Shown here in pieces: positions 34,732 to 43,277 of a DNA stretch of 64,000 bases. Made by a program: the position numbers and the translations under genes. Numbering within the stretch: position 1 is the first letter of the stretch; every line of letters starts with the position of its first letter. The stretch covers positions 62,001 to 126,000 of the forward strand of contig CAYNHF010000033.1 in NCBI GenBank assembly GCA_964397045.1, read 5' to 3'. The notes beneath the pieces are model-generated. The model was not told the origin of the DNA. It worked only from the letters and a program-made list of their open reading frames with translations, and ran no database searches. Origin of the DNA: CAYNHF01 sp964397045 (GTDB lineage: Bacteria; Actinomycetota; Acidimicrobiia; Spongiisociales; UBA5794).

Positions 34732-35571
34732 TCAGGGTATGGCGTGGATCGGCAGCGTCGTCAGCCTGACGATGGCCCAGGCCAACATGCCGAGGGCAAG
34801 AAAGAACATCACGTTCTGGTTGATGCGCGACTTCATCTTGCTGCTCACCCCTGCGAACAACATGACGGAAGCCAGAATCACCACAGTGACGACGTAGTTG
34901 TCCGAGTTCTGGTTGTCGTCGAGGGCGAGCTGCGCTTTCTCATCTGCCACTGCAGCCAGTCTTCCGGACTCGGCGACCTGGGGCACCGATTGCGCGACAT
35001 AGTCCTCGAAGGGATCGAAGGGACTCGATCCCTTCGGGTTCTCGGGACCCCCCCCTTCGAGCCAGCTGGCCACCCGCGGCTGGAAGTCCTCGCGAAACAG
35101 CGAGAAGAAGTAGCCGCTCAGCGAAGGATCGGCCGGATCGTACACCGTGGGGTCTGGCGTCGTCTCCCCCGTTGCTTCTGCGGCCAGCGCTTCCTGCTGG
35201 AGTGCTTGGCCCCATTGGAGGAAGGTCTGGGAGTCCAGGAGGATCAGCGAGGTCGCCCGATTGTCGAACCGGGTTGACTCCGTGCGGTTGGCCCCTGCTT
35301 CGCTGAAGTGGATTGCCTGCTCGCCGGACCACTTGGCACTCTGCAGGGCCGTCCACGCCGTCAAGACACCCGCGACTGCGAGAATCACGGCCGTGAGGAG
35401 TTCGATCTTGGTGAGTCGGGAGTCCGGGGTTATCTTCTCGACGATCCGGTTGACCAAATGCTCGTCCGGAACTGGCGCCCCGGCTGCCTCGGCAGGGACC
35501 GGCGACTTCCGCCCAGCATCTTCAGGCTGCTGAGCTGCTTGGGCAGCGTCTTCCGGCCGTTCATCGCTCAT
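34732..35571 (-). CDS. predicted membrane protein with three helices, unknown function
   Basis: 279 aa from ATG 35571 (GGAG 5 nt upstream). A Pro/Ala/Glu-rich cytosolic tail leads to a first membrane helix (about 57-77, LLTAVILAVAGVLTAWTAL), then about 150 mostly polar, helical residues, and two closing helices (VVTVVILASVMLFAGVS and FFLALGMLAWAIVRLT). The layout resembles DUF4337-type proteins; not certain. Upstream frame extension to 35799 is rejected because it runs antisense into the SGNH hydrolase gene. Confidence 0.7.
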   Translation of the reverse strand: MSDERPEDAAQAAQQPEDAGRKSPVPAEAAGAPVPDEHLVNRIVEKITPDSRLTKIELLTAVILAVAGVLTAWTALQSAKWSGEQAIHFSEAGANRTESTRFDNRATSLILLDSQTFLQWGQALQQEALAAEATGETTPDPTVYDPADPSLSGYFFSLFREDFQPRVASWLEGGGPENPKGSSPFDPFEDYVAQSVPQVAESGRLAAVADEKAQLALDDNQNSDNYVVTVVILASVMLFAGVSSKMKSRINQNVMFFLALGMLAWAIVRLTTLPIHAIP

Positions 35572-35713
35572 CGATGCTCCTTCACGAACTTGTGGTGGGG
35601 AGTGATTCTGCCAGATTGCAGGGGGTTCGAGCCGACTCGCCCGAGACCGCGTCTCGACCCGCGCCCGGTCGACATCGAATAGGATCGCCAGCGAGGCGAA
35701 GGGCGGCAGGGCT

Positions 35714-36505
35714 GTGAGCAGAATCGGCAGAGTCATCACACCACCCATGACGGCGTTCAGCGCGCTGGTGCACCAGGTGTACGGCGCGATCCATCGCACC
35801 GACCTCCCCAGCTACGTGGATCAGGACCCGACCGGTGACTTCGGTAGTCCAGACGCTCCCCCGCTTCAAATCGTGGTGCTGGGGGACAGCTCCGTCACGG
35901 CGCCCGGGATCGACATCAACGGGAGTTGGAGCCGGAGGGTCGCCTTCCATCTCAGCGATCGCTATCACATCCGACTGCGTTCAGTTGCCGTCGGGGGATC
36001 GAAAGCTCGCGACCTCCAGGGGTTCCAGCTCGACCCCGCGATTGCCGTCGGGGGCGACATGGCCCTCCTCTCCATCGGCGCCAATGACGCGATGCGGGGC
36101 ACCCCCATAGCTCGCTTCGAAGGCGAGCTCGATGCCGCGCTCACCCGCCTGGAGCACCACTTCCCGATGATCGGAATCTCCGGGGTCGGTGACCTCGGCA
36201 CCCTGCCTCGGCTGCCTTCGCTGGCCAGGACGATTGCTCGCACCCGGGCGCGTTCGATTGACCGTGCAATCCGGCGAGTTGCTCACGAACACCCCGGCGT
36301 GGTCAAAGGCCGCTCGTGGGGCCCCGCGTGGCTGGCGTTCGACAACGACCCCGAATCCATGTTCTCCGGCGATCTGTTCCATGCCTCAGAAAAGGGCCAT
36401 GAGCTCTTCGGCAACGCCGCCATCAGCGTGGCCGAGACCCTGCTGGCTGCCGGGGAGGGCGGTTCGCTCAGCGGGTCGCCAGGAAGTCTCGAATCAAAGA
36501 CGTGA
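35714..36505 (+). CDS. SGNH/GDSL hydrolase
   Basis: 263 aa from GTG 35714. Block I has the nucleophile Ser in VVLGDSSVTAPG, block II the Gly in VAVGGSKARDL, block III GAND (SIGANDAMRGT) and block V DLFHASEKGH with catalytic Asp and His, matching the SGNH esterase layout. No clear signal peptide. Related actinobacterial enzymes are lipases or esterases; the substrate is unknown. The 3' end overlaps the convergent udk gene by 38 nt. Confidence 0.85.
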   Translation: MSRIGRVITPPMTAFSALVHQVYGAIHRTDLPSYVDQDPTGDFGSPDAPPLQIVVLGDSSVTAPGIDINGSWSRRVAFHLSDRYHIRLRSVAVGGSKARDLQGFQLDPAIAVGGDMALLSIGANDAMRGTPIARFEGELDAALTRLEHHFPMIGISGVGDLGTLPRLPSLARTIARTRARSIDRAIRRVAHEHPGVVKGRSWGPAWLAFDNDPESMFSGDLFHASEKGHELFGNAAISVAETLLAAGEGGSLSGSPGSLESKT

Positions 36506-37142
36506 CCGTTCCTACGACGGAAGCGTTGTACCCGTCCGGCACGATGAAGTCCGCGTACCGTTTCGACACCTCCACAAACTGGAGATGCATGGGCCGTACC
36601 GTGGTCTCGAACTGCCGAAGCACCGAATCGACGGTACGACCGCGCTCGAGGATGTCGCGCCGCAGCCTGCGCAACAGCCGCAGGTCGGGGTCGGTATCGA
36701 CGTAGATACGGAGGTCCATCAACGCACGCAGATCCGGCTCCGTCAGCACCAGAATGCCCTCCACGATCACCACGAGGTCCGGGGCGACGCGCACGGTGTC
36801 GGTTGTTCTGGTATGGGTTGAGAAGTCGTAGACAGGTCGTTCGATGGCCTCGCCGCGACGGAGCGTCTCGAGATGAGCGATCAGAAGATCAGTCTCCAAC
36901 GAGTCGGGGTGGTCGAAATTCTCCAGCACCCGTTCTTCGAGAGTGAGATGGGCCAGATCCCTGTAGTAAGCATCGTGCTGTATCAGCGTCACATAGTCGG
37001 TGCCGACTGCTTCTACGACCGCCTCGGCAATGGTGGTCTTGCCGGACCCGGAGCCTCCCGCCATCCCGATGATCAGCGGACCGGTCTTGCCATCCGAAGG
37101 CCAGCCATCGTGCGGCTTTGCGATGTGGGTCTCGATCGTCAC
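36468..37142 (-). CDS. udk: uridine kinase (P-loop kinase)
   Basis: 224 aa. P-loop GMAGGSGSGKTT at 26-37, then QHDAYYRD with the conserved Asp, NFDHPDSLETDLL, RPVYDFSTHTR, VIVEGILVL and the lid region RRLRRDILERGR. It phosphorylates uridine and cytidine in pyrimidine salvage. GTG start at 37142 with AGGGA seven bases upstream. The first 20 residues are longer than in most Udk proteins. Confidence 0.9.
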   Translation of the reverse strand: MTIETHIAKPHDGWPSDGKTGPLIIGMAGGSGSGKTTIAEAVVEAVGTDYVTLIQHDAYYRDLAHLTLEERVLENFDHPDSLETDLLIAHLETLRRGEAIERPVYDFSTHTRTTDTVRVAPDLVVIVEGILVLTEPDLRALMDLRIYVDTDPDLRLLRRLRRDILERGRTVDSVLRQFETTVRPMHLQFVEVSKRYADFIVPDGYNASVVGTVTSLIRDFLATR

Positions 37143-37206
37143 GGCGTCCCTGCGGGCAGTCCGGCGCGTTCACCTGCAAGCTAGCCGAAGCAGTGATCGG
37201 GCGGCC

Positions 37207-37222
37207 AGGCCGCTTGCGGCCT
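37207..37222 (-). terminator. short GC hairpin downstream of the DUF4097 gene
   Basis: AGGCCGC at 37207-37213 pairs with GCGGCCT at 37216-37222. It lies 26 nt after the stop of the DUF4097 gene on the minus strand and 65 nt before udk, so it may end the RHH-toastrack transcript. Confidence 0.4.
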
Positions 37223-37247
37223 CCCGGCGACGCCCACTTGCAGCGGA

Positions 37248-38009
37248 TCAGGCGCCCAGGAGGGTCACGTTGCCTGAGACCGACTTGACCCGCAGGTTCA
37301 CCCGCTTCTCCGGCGGGCTGCCATCACCCGGCGGCAGATCGGTGCGCAGCTCGCCCGAAAGTGACTGCACGTCGAAGTCGATACGGCGGCGAGGTGGAAT
37401 CCCGACCCTCAGATCACCGGACAGGCTCTTGACCGAAAGCCCCGTGCCGGTGAGCCGTCGAACGTTGACGTCCCCACTCGCGGTCTGGAACTTGGCCGTG
37501 CCTTCGACGAGATCGACGACCGCGTCTCCGGAAGCCGTGGTGATGACGGCGCCCGATCCCACTCTTCCCACTTTCACCGAACCCGAAGCTGTGGTGATGG
37601 TTGCCTGGTGCGAGATGTCATCGATCGTCACATCACCCGAAGCTGCCTTCACCTTGGCACTACCGCGCACTTCGCGAACCCGGATGTCACCGCTGGCAAC
37701 CGAGAGGTCGACGTCATTCGCCGGAACCGTGATGTTGATATCTCCCGAAGTACAACGTGCGACCACTGTTACCCCTTCGGGAGCGCGGACGACGATGTCG
37801 GTGGATCGGAAGCGCCGCCGCCTGCCCTTCTCCGGCTGCACCATCACGGTGTCCCCCACCAGTTCGATCGTGTAGTCATCTGTCGAGCCCGAGAGGTCAA
37901 CCCCGACCGTGCCGGAATCACCGGGAACGATCGTGATGTCACCCGAGGCCGTTGCCGCGTCGACGCGAACTGAGTCACCGACACTGAATTCGTGGTGCAT
38001 GTCGCTCAT
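37248..38009 (-). CDS. DUF4097 'toastrack' beta-helix protein
   Basis: 253 aa, no signal peptide. Many short repeats of the type SGDxxV (for example VKAASGDVTID, TTASGDAVVD, KTASGDVNVR-like, SLSGDLRVG) make a right-handed beta solenoid, the pattern of DUF4097. Such proteins are often paired with membrane sensors or small DNA-binding proteins in actinobacteria and firmicutes; here the partner is the RHH gene, whose stop overlaps its start by 4 nt. Its length is typical of the family. Confidence 0.85.
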   Translation of the reverse strand: MSDMHHEFSVGDSVRVDAATASGDITIVPGDSGTVGVDLSGSTDDYTIELVGDTVMVQPEKGRRRRFRSTDIVVRAPEGVTVVARCTSGDINITVPANDVDLSVASGDIRVREVRGSAKVKAASGDVTIDDISHQATITTASGSVKVGRVGSGAVITTASGDAVVDLVEGTAKFQTASGDVNVRRLTGTGLSVKSLSGDLRVGIPPRRRIDFDVQSLSGELRTDLPPGDGSPPEKRVNLRVKSVSGNVTLLGA

Positions 38010-38449
38010 GTGTCCAGCGTTCCCGACATGTGCTTGCGATACCGCTTATGAGATGAGCTGCTGGACAGCGCCTTCACCACGTAGGCGTTCACCGAGTCGC
38101 CGGCTTCACCCGCGGCGGCTTCGATGTCACCCTTCAGCGTGGGCGGCAGGCGCAGGGTCAGCCTGGCGTCCAGTTCTTCGGCGGTGAAAGGAGGTGGGCC
38201 ACTGTTGGTCCGAACCTGGAGGCTCGGCTCGCCTTCGGTGAGCACGACCTCGACCTCGTAGTCGGGGAGCTGCGCCGCGACTTCGGCTCCTGCCTGCTCT
38301 GCCAGGTGGGTCGCAGCCAGCTTGAGCGCCGGGCGGAGGGCTGCAAGAAATGCGCGGGACGCAACCTCGATCGAGGGATCGTCTGCCGCCACCTCGAGTT
38401 GGGCGGCAACCGCGGCTTCGATTTCGCTGACCACACTTTGCGTGTTCAT
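38006..38449 (-). CDS. ribbon-helix-helix DNA-binding protein (HicB/CopG-like C-terminus)
   Basis: 147 aa. Residues 1-85 are an Ala-rich helical part with a short beta hairpin (YEVEVVLTEGEPSLQVR). Residues about 90-130 fit a ribbon-helix-helix: strand ARLTLRLP, helix PTLKGDIEAAAGEAG and helix DSVNAYVVKALSS, followed by a basic tail (HKRYRKH). It probably binds DNA as a dimer and is a good candidate for the regulator of its own operon through the 11-bp repeats at 38675-38727. There is no HicA toxin gene beside it, so a toxin-antitoxin role is not supported. Confidence 0.78.
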   Translation of the reverse strand: MNTQSVVSEIEAAVAAQLEVAADDPSIEVASRAFLAALRPALKLAATHLAEQAGAEVAAQLPDYEVEVVLTEGEPSLQVRTNSGPPPFTAEELDARLTLRLPPTLKGDIEAAAGEAGDSVNAYVVKALSSSSSHKRYRKHMSGTLDT

Positions 38450-38508
38450 AGATCCTCTGGGTTTGGGTCAGGACGGCCGCCCGTGGCGGGTGCCGTGTCC
38501 GGCTTGTC

Positions 38509-38646
38509 TCAAATGACGGGGGTGGCCTCTGTGGCCTGCCCGGAGACGATCCGCATCAAACGGCGCCTGTGAGCTACCTGGCGGTTCTCCCGTACGATCT
38601 GGTCATGAATGGCTTGCACTGCGTCCGGGTTGTTGTACCACATCAT
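38509..38646 (-). CDS. 45-aa helical protein heading the RHH-toastrack operon
   Basis: Reading frame MMWYNNPDAVQAIHDQIVRE... ends ...ATEATPVI. A strong Shine-Dalgarno (GAGGAGGAG) lies 5 nt before the ATG at 38646, and the next gene (RHH) starts 59 nt after the stop. The protein is probably one long amphipathic, basic helix (residues 8-33). Family unknown. The Shine-Dalgarno, operon position and high third-position GC make it a likely real gene. Confidence 0.6.
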   Translation of the reverse strand: MMWYNNPDAVQAIHDQIVRENRQVAHRRRLMRIVSGQATEATPVI

Positions 38647-38674
38647 CGCTGCTCCTCCTCGTTCTCACCTTGCG

Positions 38675-38727
38675 TGATGTCATCATGATGTCATAATGAT
38701 GTCTACTTGTCAACCCCCTGATGTCAG
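38675..38727. promoter_or_regulatory. operator repeats upstream of the RHH-toastrack operon
   Basis: TGATGTCAT occurs at 38675 and 38686, TGATGTCTA at 38697 and TGATGTCAG at 38719. The starts are spaced 11, 11 and 22 bp, whole helical turns. Tandem half-sites on one helix face are how ribbon-helix-helix proteins bind, and the second gene of this operon encodes one. The array lies 29-81 bp before the first ATG (38646). Confidence 0.65.
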
Positions 38728-38798
38728 CCCGCCGACCGGCCGCCTCTATCGGAATCCGCACAGGTAGCCGCAAGGCAGTAACCTGGGAATCGACCACC

Positions 38799-38896
38799 CC
38801 TGGGGAGCTCGGGAACGCCGGGCTGAGAGGGCGACCGGTCGGCCCGAGCCGGAACGTCGCCGACCCACGGAACCTGACCTGGGTAATGCCAGCGGA
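38799..38896 (+). promoter_or_regulatory. TPP (thiamine pyrophosphate) riboswitch
   Basis: Conserved THI-box elements are present in order: CTGGGGAGC (38800-38808), GCTGAGA with the pyrimidine-sensing CTGAGA at 38823-38828, an extended P3/P3a stem (GGCGAC pairing with GTCGCC), then ACCTGACCTGGGTAATGCC and AGCGGAGG (38872-38898). The Shine-Dalgarno GGAGGAA of thiN (38894-38900) directly joins the aptamer end, so translation is the likely control point: TPP would hide it. It controls thiN-thiBPQ. Confidence 0.9.
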
Positions 38897-38904
38897 GGAA
38901 GAGC

Positions 38905-39579
38905 GTGGAACGCCACGAACACAACCACCCAGACCGCGACACCGCTTTCATCTTCGCGGGCGGCGATGCGACGCCGGTCGACGTCGCGTCCATCGACGCA
39001 CGCTCCGCTGTGGTTATCGCCGCCGACTCGGGTCTGGACCATGCCGAAAGAGCCGGCATCACTGCCGACCTGGTCATCGGCGATATGGATTCGGTGACGC
39101 CCGCGGCGCTGCAGCGGGCCCAACGCTCGGGCAGTGAGGTTGTGAGGCACTCCAGACACAAGGACGCCACCGATCTCGAACTGGCGCTCGACGCGGTGGT
39201 CGCTCGCGACCTTCGTCGGGCGATCATTGTGGGCGGCGCAGGCGGCAGGCTTTCCCACCTGCTTGGGAATGCGACCCTCATCACTGCTGCCCAGTATCGC
39301 GAGATCGAGCTCGAGTGGTGGTTCGGATCAACCCGAGTACTCGTGACCCGACCGGGACGCTCGACAGTCATCAAAGCCTCTCCGGGTGACCTCGTTTCCC
39401 TTATTCCACTGGAACCGGTCACAGGCATCACCACCAGCGGGCTCGAATGGAAGCTCGAGTCGGACCATCTCGCCCGAGGCACCAGTCGCGGAATCAGCAA
39501 CCGCCTTGTCGGCACGGCAGGTTCGGTCTCGATCGGCGGAGGCATACTCCTCGTGGTGATCGAACGAGGCGACGCGTGA
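38905..39579 (+). CDS. thiN: thiamine pyrophosphokinase
   Basis: 224 aa from GTG 38905. ATP-dependent pyrophosphate transfer to thiamine, giving TPP. Motifs: FAGGDATPVD, VIAADSGLDHAE, the metal-binding VIGDMDSV, and HKDATDLELAL; the C-terminal beta sandwich ends with TSRGISNRLVG and GGGILLVVIER. First gene behind the TPP riboswitch, overlapping thiB by 4 nt (GTGA). Together they import and activate thiamine; no biosynthesis gene is in the window. Confidence 0.92.
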   Translation: MERHEHNHPDRDTAFIFAGGDATPVDVASIDARSAVVIAADSGLDHAERAGITADLVIGDMDSVTPAALQRAQRSGSEVVRHSRHKDATDLELALDAVVARDLRRAIIVGGAGGRLSHLLGNATLITAAQYREIELEWWFGSTRVLVTRPGRSTVIKASPGDLVSLIPLEPVTGITTSGLEWKLESDHLARGTSRGISNRLVGTAGSVSIGGGILLVVIERGDA

Positions 39580-40622
39580 AGCGCCTGCTCGCCGTCGTTG
39601 CCGCGATAACGGCCGCCGTGGTCGTCACGACGGCATGCAGCGATACGGCAGCCGAACCGGATACGTTGATCCTGCTGACCCACGATTCCTTCGCGATCCC
39701 CGCGGACGTTCTCGACGAGTTCGAGGCGGAGACGGGAATCGCGGTCGAGATCCTTACCGGCGGAGACGCCGGAACCATGGTCAACCAGGCGATTCTCACC
39801 AAGGACAATCCGCTCGCAGACGTGCTATTCGGGGTGGACAACACGTTCCTGTCACGGACGCTCGAAGCCGGGATCTTTTCCCCGCACGAGGCGGCGGGGC
39901 TCGACGCCGTCCACCCCGACCTGATCGTCGACCCGCAATCCCGGGTGACGCCAATGGATTTCGGAGACGTCTGCCTCAACTACGACCGCCTGGCCCTGCC
40001 AGACGATGTCGCGCCGCAGAACCTCGAGGCCCTGACAAATCCTGAGCATGCCGGGCAACTGGTAGTGCAGGACCCGGCGACCTCGTCTCCGGGTCTCGCG
40101 TTCCTGCTGGCGACAATTGCGACGTTCCCGGAGGGCGCTTCCTACGACTGGCAGGACTACTGGGATGATCTGATTGCCAACGACGTCGAGATCACGGCAG
40201 GCTGGGAAGAGGCCTACAACGGGGCCTTCTCGGGAGGGGCAGGCCGCGGCGACCGACCGATCGTGGTCTCGTACGCGTCCTCTCCCCCTGCCGCAGTCAT
40301 CTTCTCCGATCCACCTCTTACGGAGGCGCCAACCGGCGTCGTTGCTGCGAGCTGCTTCCGTCAGATCGAGTTCGCCGGAGTTCTGGCAGGTGCCGGGAAC
40401 GAGGAGGCTGCCGGAAAGTTGGTCGACTTCATGCTGAGCAAGCGCTTCCAGGAGACCATGCCGCTGAACATGTTCGTGTTCCCGGCTCGGAGCGACGCCA
40501 ACTTACCGGCCGAGTTCGTCGAGTTCACCGAAGTTCCGGCAGATCCCATCACGATGGCCCCCGACGAAATCGGTGCGGGACGTGACGAGTGGATCAAAGC
40601 CTGGACCGAACTGGTGCGTTGA
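39576..40622 (+). CDS. thiB: thiamine ABC transporter substrate-binding lipoprotein
   Basis: 348 aa from GTG 39576. Signal peptide with lipobox VVVTTACSD, then the ThiB/AfuA-type binding protein: LILLTHDSFAIP, FEAETGIAVEILTGGDAGTMVNQ, PLADVLFGVDNTFL, MDFGDVCLNYD and a C-terminal VDFMLSKRFQE. It binds thiamine or its phosphates outside and delivers them to ThiP. The riboswitch upstream and thiN, thiP and thiQ in the same unit fix the substrate class. Stop overlaps the thiP start by 1 nt. Confidence 0.92.
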   Translation: MKRLLAVVAAITAAVVVTTACSDTAAEPDTLILLTHDSFAIPADVLDEFEAETGIAVEILTGGDAGTMVNQAILTKDNPLADVLFGVDNTFLSRTLEAGIFSPHEAAGLDAVHPDLIVDPQSRVTPMDFGDVCLNYDRLALPDDVAPQNLEALTNPEHAGQLVVQDPATSSPGLAFLLATIATFPEGASYDWQDYWDDLIANDVEITAGWEEAYNGAFSGGAGRGDRPIVVSYASSPPAAVIFSDPPLTEAPTGVVAASCFRQIEFAGVLAGAGNEEAAGKLVDFMLSKRFQETMPLNMFVFPARSDANLPAEFVEFTEVPADPITMAPDEIGAGRDEWIKAWTELVR

Positions 40623-42253
40623 TGAAGCGCAGACGCACCGTCTTCACCGTCGGACTCATGGCACTGCCCACCCTGTTCCTCCTCTACTTCTTCGTCTACC
40701 CCACCGCATCCATCCTCCAACTCGGTCTCGCTCCGGGTGGGTCACTCGATCTCCAGGCTTTCGCCGAGGTCGCCACGAGCGCCCGGTTGCGCAGCGTGGC
40801 GTGGTTCACCGTCTGGCAAGCTGCCGCCTCGACGCTGCTCACTCTTCTGCTGGCGATGCCGACCGCCTACGTGTTCGCCAGGTATGACTTCGCGGGCAAG
40901 CGCCTCGGCCGAGCCCTCATCACCGTGCCGTTCGTTCTACCGACCGTGGTGGTCGGCACCGCATTTCTCACCCTGCTGGGGCCGGGTGGGCCGCTCGGTA
41001 TCGACCTCGAGAATACGATCTGGGCGATCCTGCTGGCTCACGTGTTCTTCAACTTCGCGGTCGTCGTACGAACCGTGGGTACCCTGTGGGAGCGGATCGA
41101 TCCGGCCATCGAGGACTCGGCCCGTGTCCTCGGGGCGGGCCGCGTCAGAACGTTCCAGCGCGTCACGCTGCCACTACTCCGGCCCGCCATCGCAGCAGCA
41201 GCCTCGATCATCTTTCTGTTCACGTTCACTTCGTTCGGCGTAATCCTGATTCTCGGCGGACTCACCAACTCGACCATCGAGGTCGAAATCTGGCGCCAGA
41301 CCACCGTCTTCCTCGACCTCCCGATAGCCGCGGCCCTTGCCATCGTCCAGCTCGTGGGAGTCGGGGTCATCCTCTATCTGTACGGGCGGCAGACTCGTCG
41401 CCGGAGCGTCCAATTCCGGATGCGTCCGACGACTACCACCACCCGCCGTCCCGGGACCGCCGCTGAGCGCGTGCTGGTCGGCTCGATCCTCGGGTTCACC
41501 GCTCTCCTCCTCGGCCTACCGCTGCTCGTTCTCGTACGCGAGTCGCTGCGATCTGCAGGGAGCTACGGGTTCGGCTACTACACCGCGCTCTTCGAGAACC
41601 CCACGGGATCCGCGCTGTTCATCCCGCCGGGCCGCGCCCTGGCGAACTCGCTGCAGTTCGCGGTGGCTGCCACCACGATCGCGCTCGCGATCGGCTTGCT
41701 CGCTGCGGCCGTGGTCGCCTATCGAAAGGGGCCTCTGACCCGCGGATTCGACGCGCTGCTGATGCTTCCGCTGGGCACGTCTGCGGTCACCATCGGTTTT
41801 GGGCTCCTGATCGCGCTGGACGTGCCGTTCGACCTCCGCACCTCCATCTGGCTCATCCCGATCGCCCACTCCTTGGTCGCCATTCCCTTCGTCGTTCGCA
41901 CCACCGCTCCACTGATGCAGAGCGTGCGCACCTCCTTGCGCGAGGCCGCGGCGGTCCTCGGAGCCCCACCCGCAACCGCGTGGCGGCTGATAGACCTGCC
42001 GATCATCACGAGAGCAGCGCTGGTAGGCGCGGCGTTTGCGTTCGCGATTTCGCTCGGGGAATTCGGGGCAACCGCCTTCCTCGTGCGCCCCGTGAGCGGG
42101 ACCATGCCGACGGCGATCTACCGGCTGCTGGGCGTACCCGGACCGTCCGCATTCGGCCAGGCAATGGCGATGGCCACCATCCTCATGGTGGTGACGGCTG
42201 CAGCCGTGATGCTGATCGAACGGTTGCGGATCGGGCACCTGGGAGACTTCTGA
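40622..42253 (+). CDS. thiP: thiamine ABC transporter permease
   Basis: 543 aa, two fused halves of six helices each, as in ThiP and FbpB. The first EAA loop is SARVLGAGRVRTFQRVTLPLLRP-like at about 165-190; the second is REAAAVLGAPPATAWRLI near 445-465. The protein is the double-domain permease that pairs with two ThiQ ATPases. Overlaps thiB and thiQ by 1 nt each. Confidence 0.9.
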   Translation: MKRRRTVFTVGLMALPTLFLLYFFVYPTASILQLGLAPGGSLDLQAFAEVATSARLRSVAWFTVWQAAASTLLTLLLAMPTAYVFARYDFAGKRLGRALITVPFVLPTVVVGTAFLTLLGPGGPLGIDLENTIWAILLAHVFFNFAVVVRTVGTLWERIDPAIEDSARVLGAGRVRTFQRVTLPLLRPAIAAAASIIFLFTFTSFGVILILGGLTNSTIEVEIWRQTTVFLDLPIAAALAIVQLVGVGVILYLYGRQTRRRSVQFRMRPTTTTTRRPGTAAERVLVGSILGFTALLLGLPLLVLVRESLRSAGSYGFGYYTALFENPTGSALFIPPGRALANSLQFAVAATTIALAIGLLAAAVVAYRKGPLTRGFDALLMLPLGTSAVTIGFGLLIALDVPFDLRTSIWLIPIAHSLVAIPFVVRTTAPLMQSVRTSLREAAAVLGAPPATAWRLIDLPIITRAALVGAAFAFAISLGEFGATAFLVRPVSGTMPTAIYRLLGVPGPSAFGQAMAMATILMVVTAAAVMLIERLRIGHLGDF

Positions 42254-43257
42254 TGCTCGAAATCACCAATCTCCACGTGACCATCGGCACTCATCACATC
42301 CTGCGCGGCGTCACGTTGGACGCTCACTCCGGCTCCATCACCGCAGTGATGGGCCCCTCCGGATGCGGGAAAACGACACTGCTACGGGCAGTGGCGGGCC
42401 TCCAGGCCACCAACGAAGGCACGATCAGCTGGATGGAGAATTCGCTCGACGGGCTGCGCCCCGACCAGCGACACGTTGGATTGATGTTCCAGGATCACGC
42501 GTTGTTTCCTCACCGCTCGGTTGCCGGCAACGTGGCGTTCGGACTCGAGATGCAAGGGGAACGCGGCACAAGGCTGGACGAACGAGTGGACCGCGCGCTT
42601 GCGCTGGTCGACATGGATCGCCTCGGCGGCCGCAGCATCGATCGTCTCTCCGGGGGCGAACAACAGCGGGTCGCCTTGGCCAGGGCCCTCGCCCCTGAAC
42701 CGGATTTCCTCATGCTCGATGAGCCGCTCGGTTCGTTGGACCGCACCCTCCGCGAGCAGCTCCTGACCGACATGCGCAGCCTGTTCGGGCAGCTCGGGAT
42801 CACGGTGCTCTACGTGACCCATGACCGGGACGAGGTGTTCACCATTGCAGACGACCTCGTGGTGATGGACCGCGGCAGGATCGAGGGTGGAGGCCCCGCC
42901 GAAGCCATGTGGAGTAACCCAGGATCCGTATTCGTCGCTCGGTTCCTGGGCCATCAGAACCTGCTGAAGGTCGATGTCGAAGCCGGTAAATGCCTCATTG
43001 GCGAGACCGAAGTGGCGCTCGCCGACATCGAGGACGGCCCGCGCACGGTGGTGGTGCCCGGCGAGGCGATTCGTTATGACCCCGATGGGCCGGTCGTCGT
43101 CAGAGTCGTGGCCGGGAGCTTTCGCGCCGGAATCCACACGACGGCGGGAGTGCTCCACGACGGCCAGGAGCTGACATTCACCGGAGGGCCCTACACGTCG
43201 AGAGCCATCGTGCGAGTGAGCATCGAACTGGACCGGATCGTCGCCGTCGATGATTGA
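42253..43257 (+). CDS. thiQ: thiamine ABC transporter ATPase
   Basis: 334 aa. Walker A GPSGCGKTT, Q-loop LMFQDHALFPH, signature LSGGEQQRVALARA, Walker B LMLDEPLGSLD and the switch His in VTHDRDE. The C-terminal 100 residues are a TOBE-like regulatory domain, longer than E. coli ThiQ. Closes the thiamine unit. Confidence 0.9.
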   Translation: MLEITNLHVTIGTHHILRGVTLDAHSGSITAVMGPSGCGKTTLLRAVAGLQATNEGTISWMENSLDGLRPDQRHVGLMFQDHALFPHRSVAGNVAFGLEMQGERGTRLDERVDRALALVDMDRLGGRSIDRLSGGEQQRVALARALAPEPDFLMLDEPLGSLDRTLREQLLTDMRSLFGQLGITVLYVTHDRDEVFTIADDLVVMDRGRIEGGGPAEAMWSNPGSVFVARFLGHQNLLKVDVEAGKCLIGETEVALADIEDGPRTVVVPGEAIRYDPDGPVVVRVVAGSFRAGIHTTAGVLHDGQELTFTGGPYTSRAIVRVSIELDRIVAVDD

Positions 43258-43277
43258 CCAGCCGGTTCGCCGGTCCT

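Noticed and set aside
38006..38449. Considered as a HicAB toxin-antitoxin antitoxin
   Set aside because: No HicA-like or other small toxin gene is adjacent; the neighbours are a toastrack protein and a 45-aa helical protein.
38724..39683. Long minus-strand frame opposite thiN and the riboswitch
   Set aside because: It covers the TPP riboswitch and the well-conserved ThiN on the other strand, and its composition is Ser/Arg-rich as expected of a shadow frame.
41516..42238. 240-codon minus-strand frame opposite thiP
   Set aside because: Very rich in Arg, Glu and Gly with no domain; mirrors the second half of ThiP.
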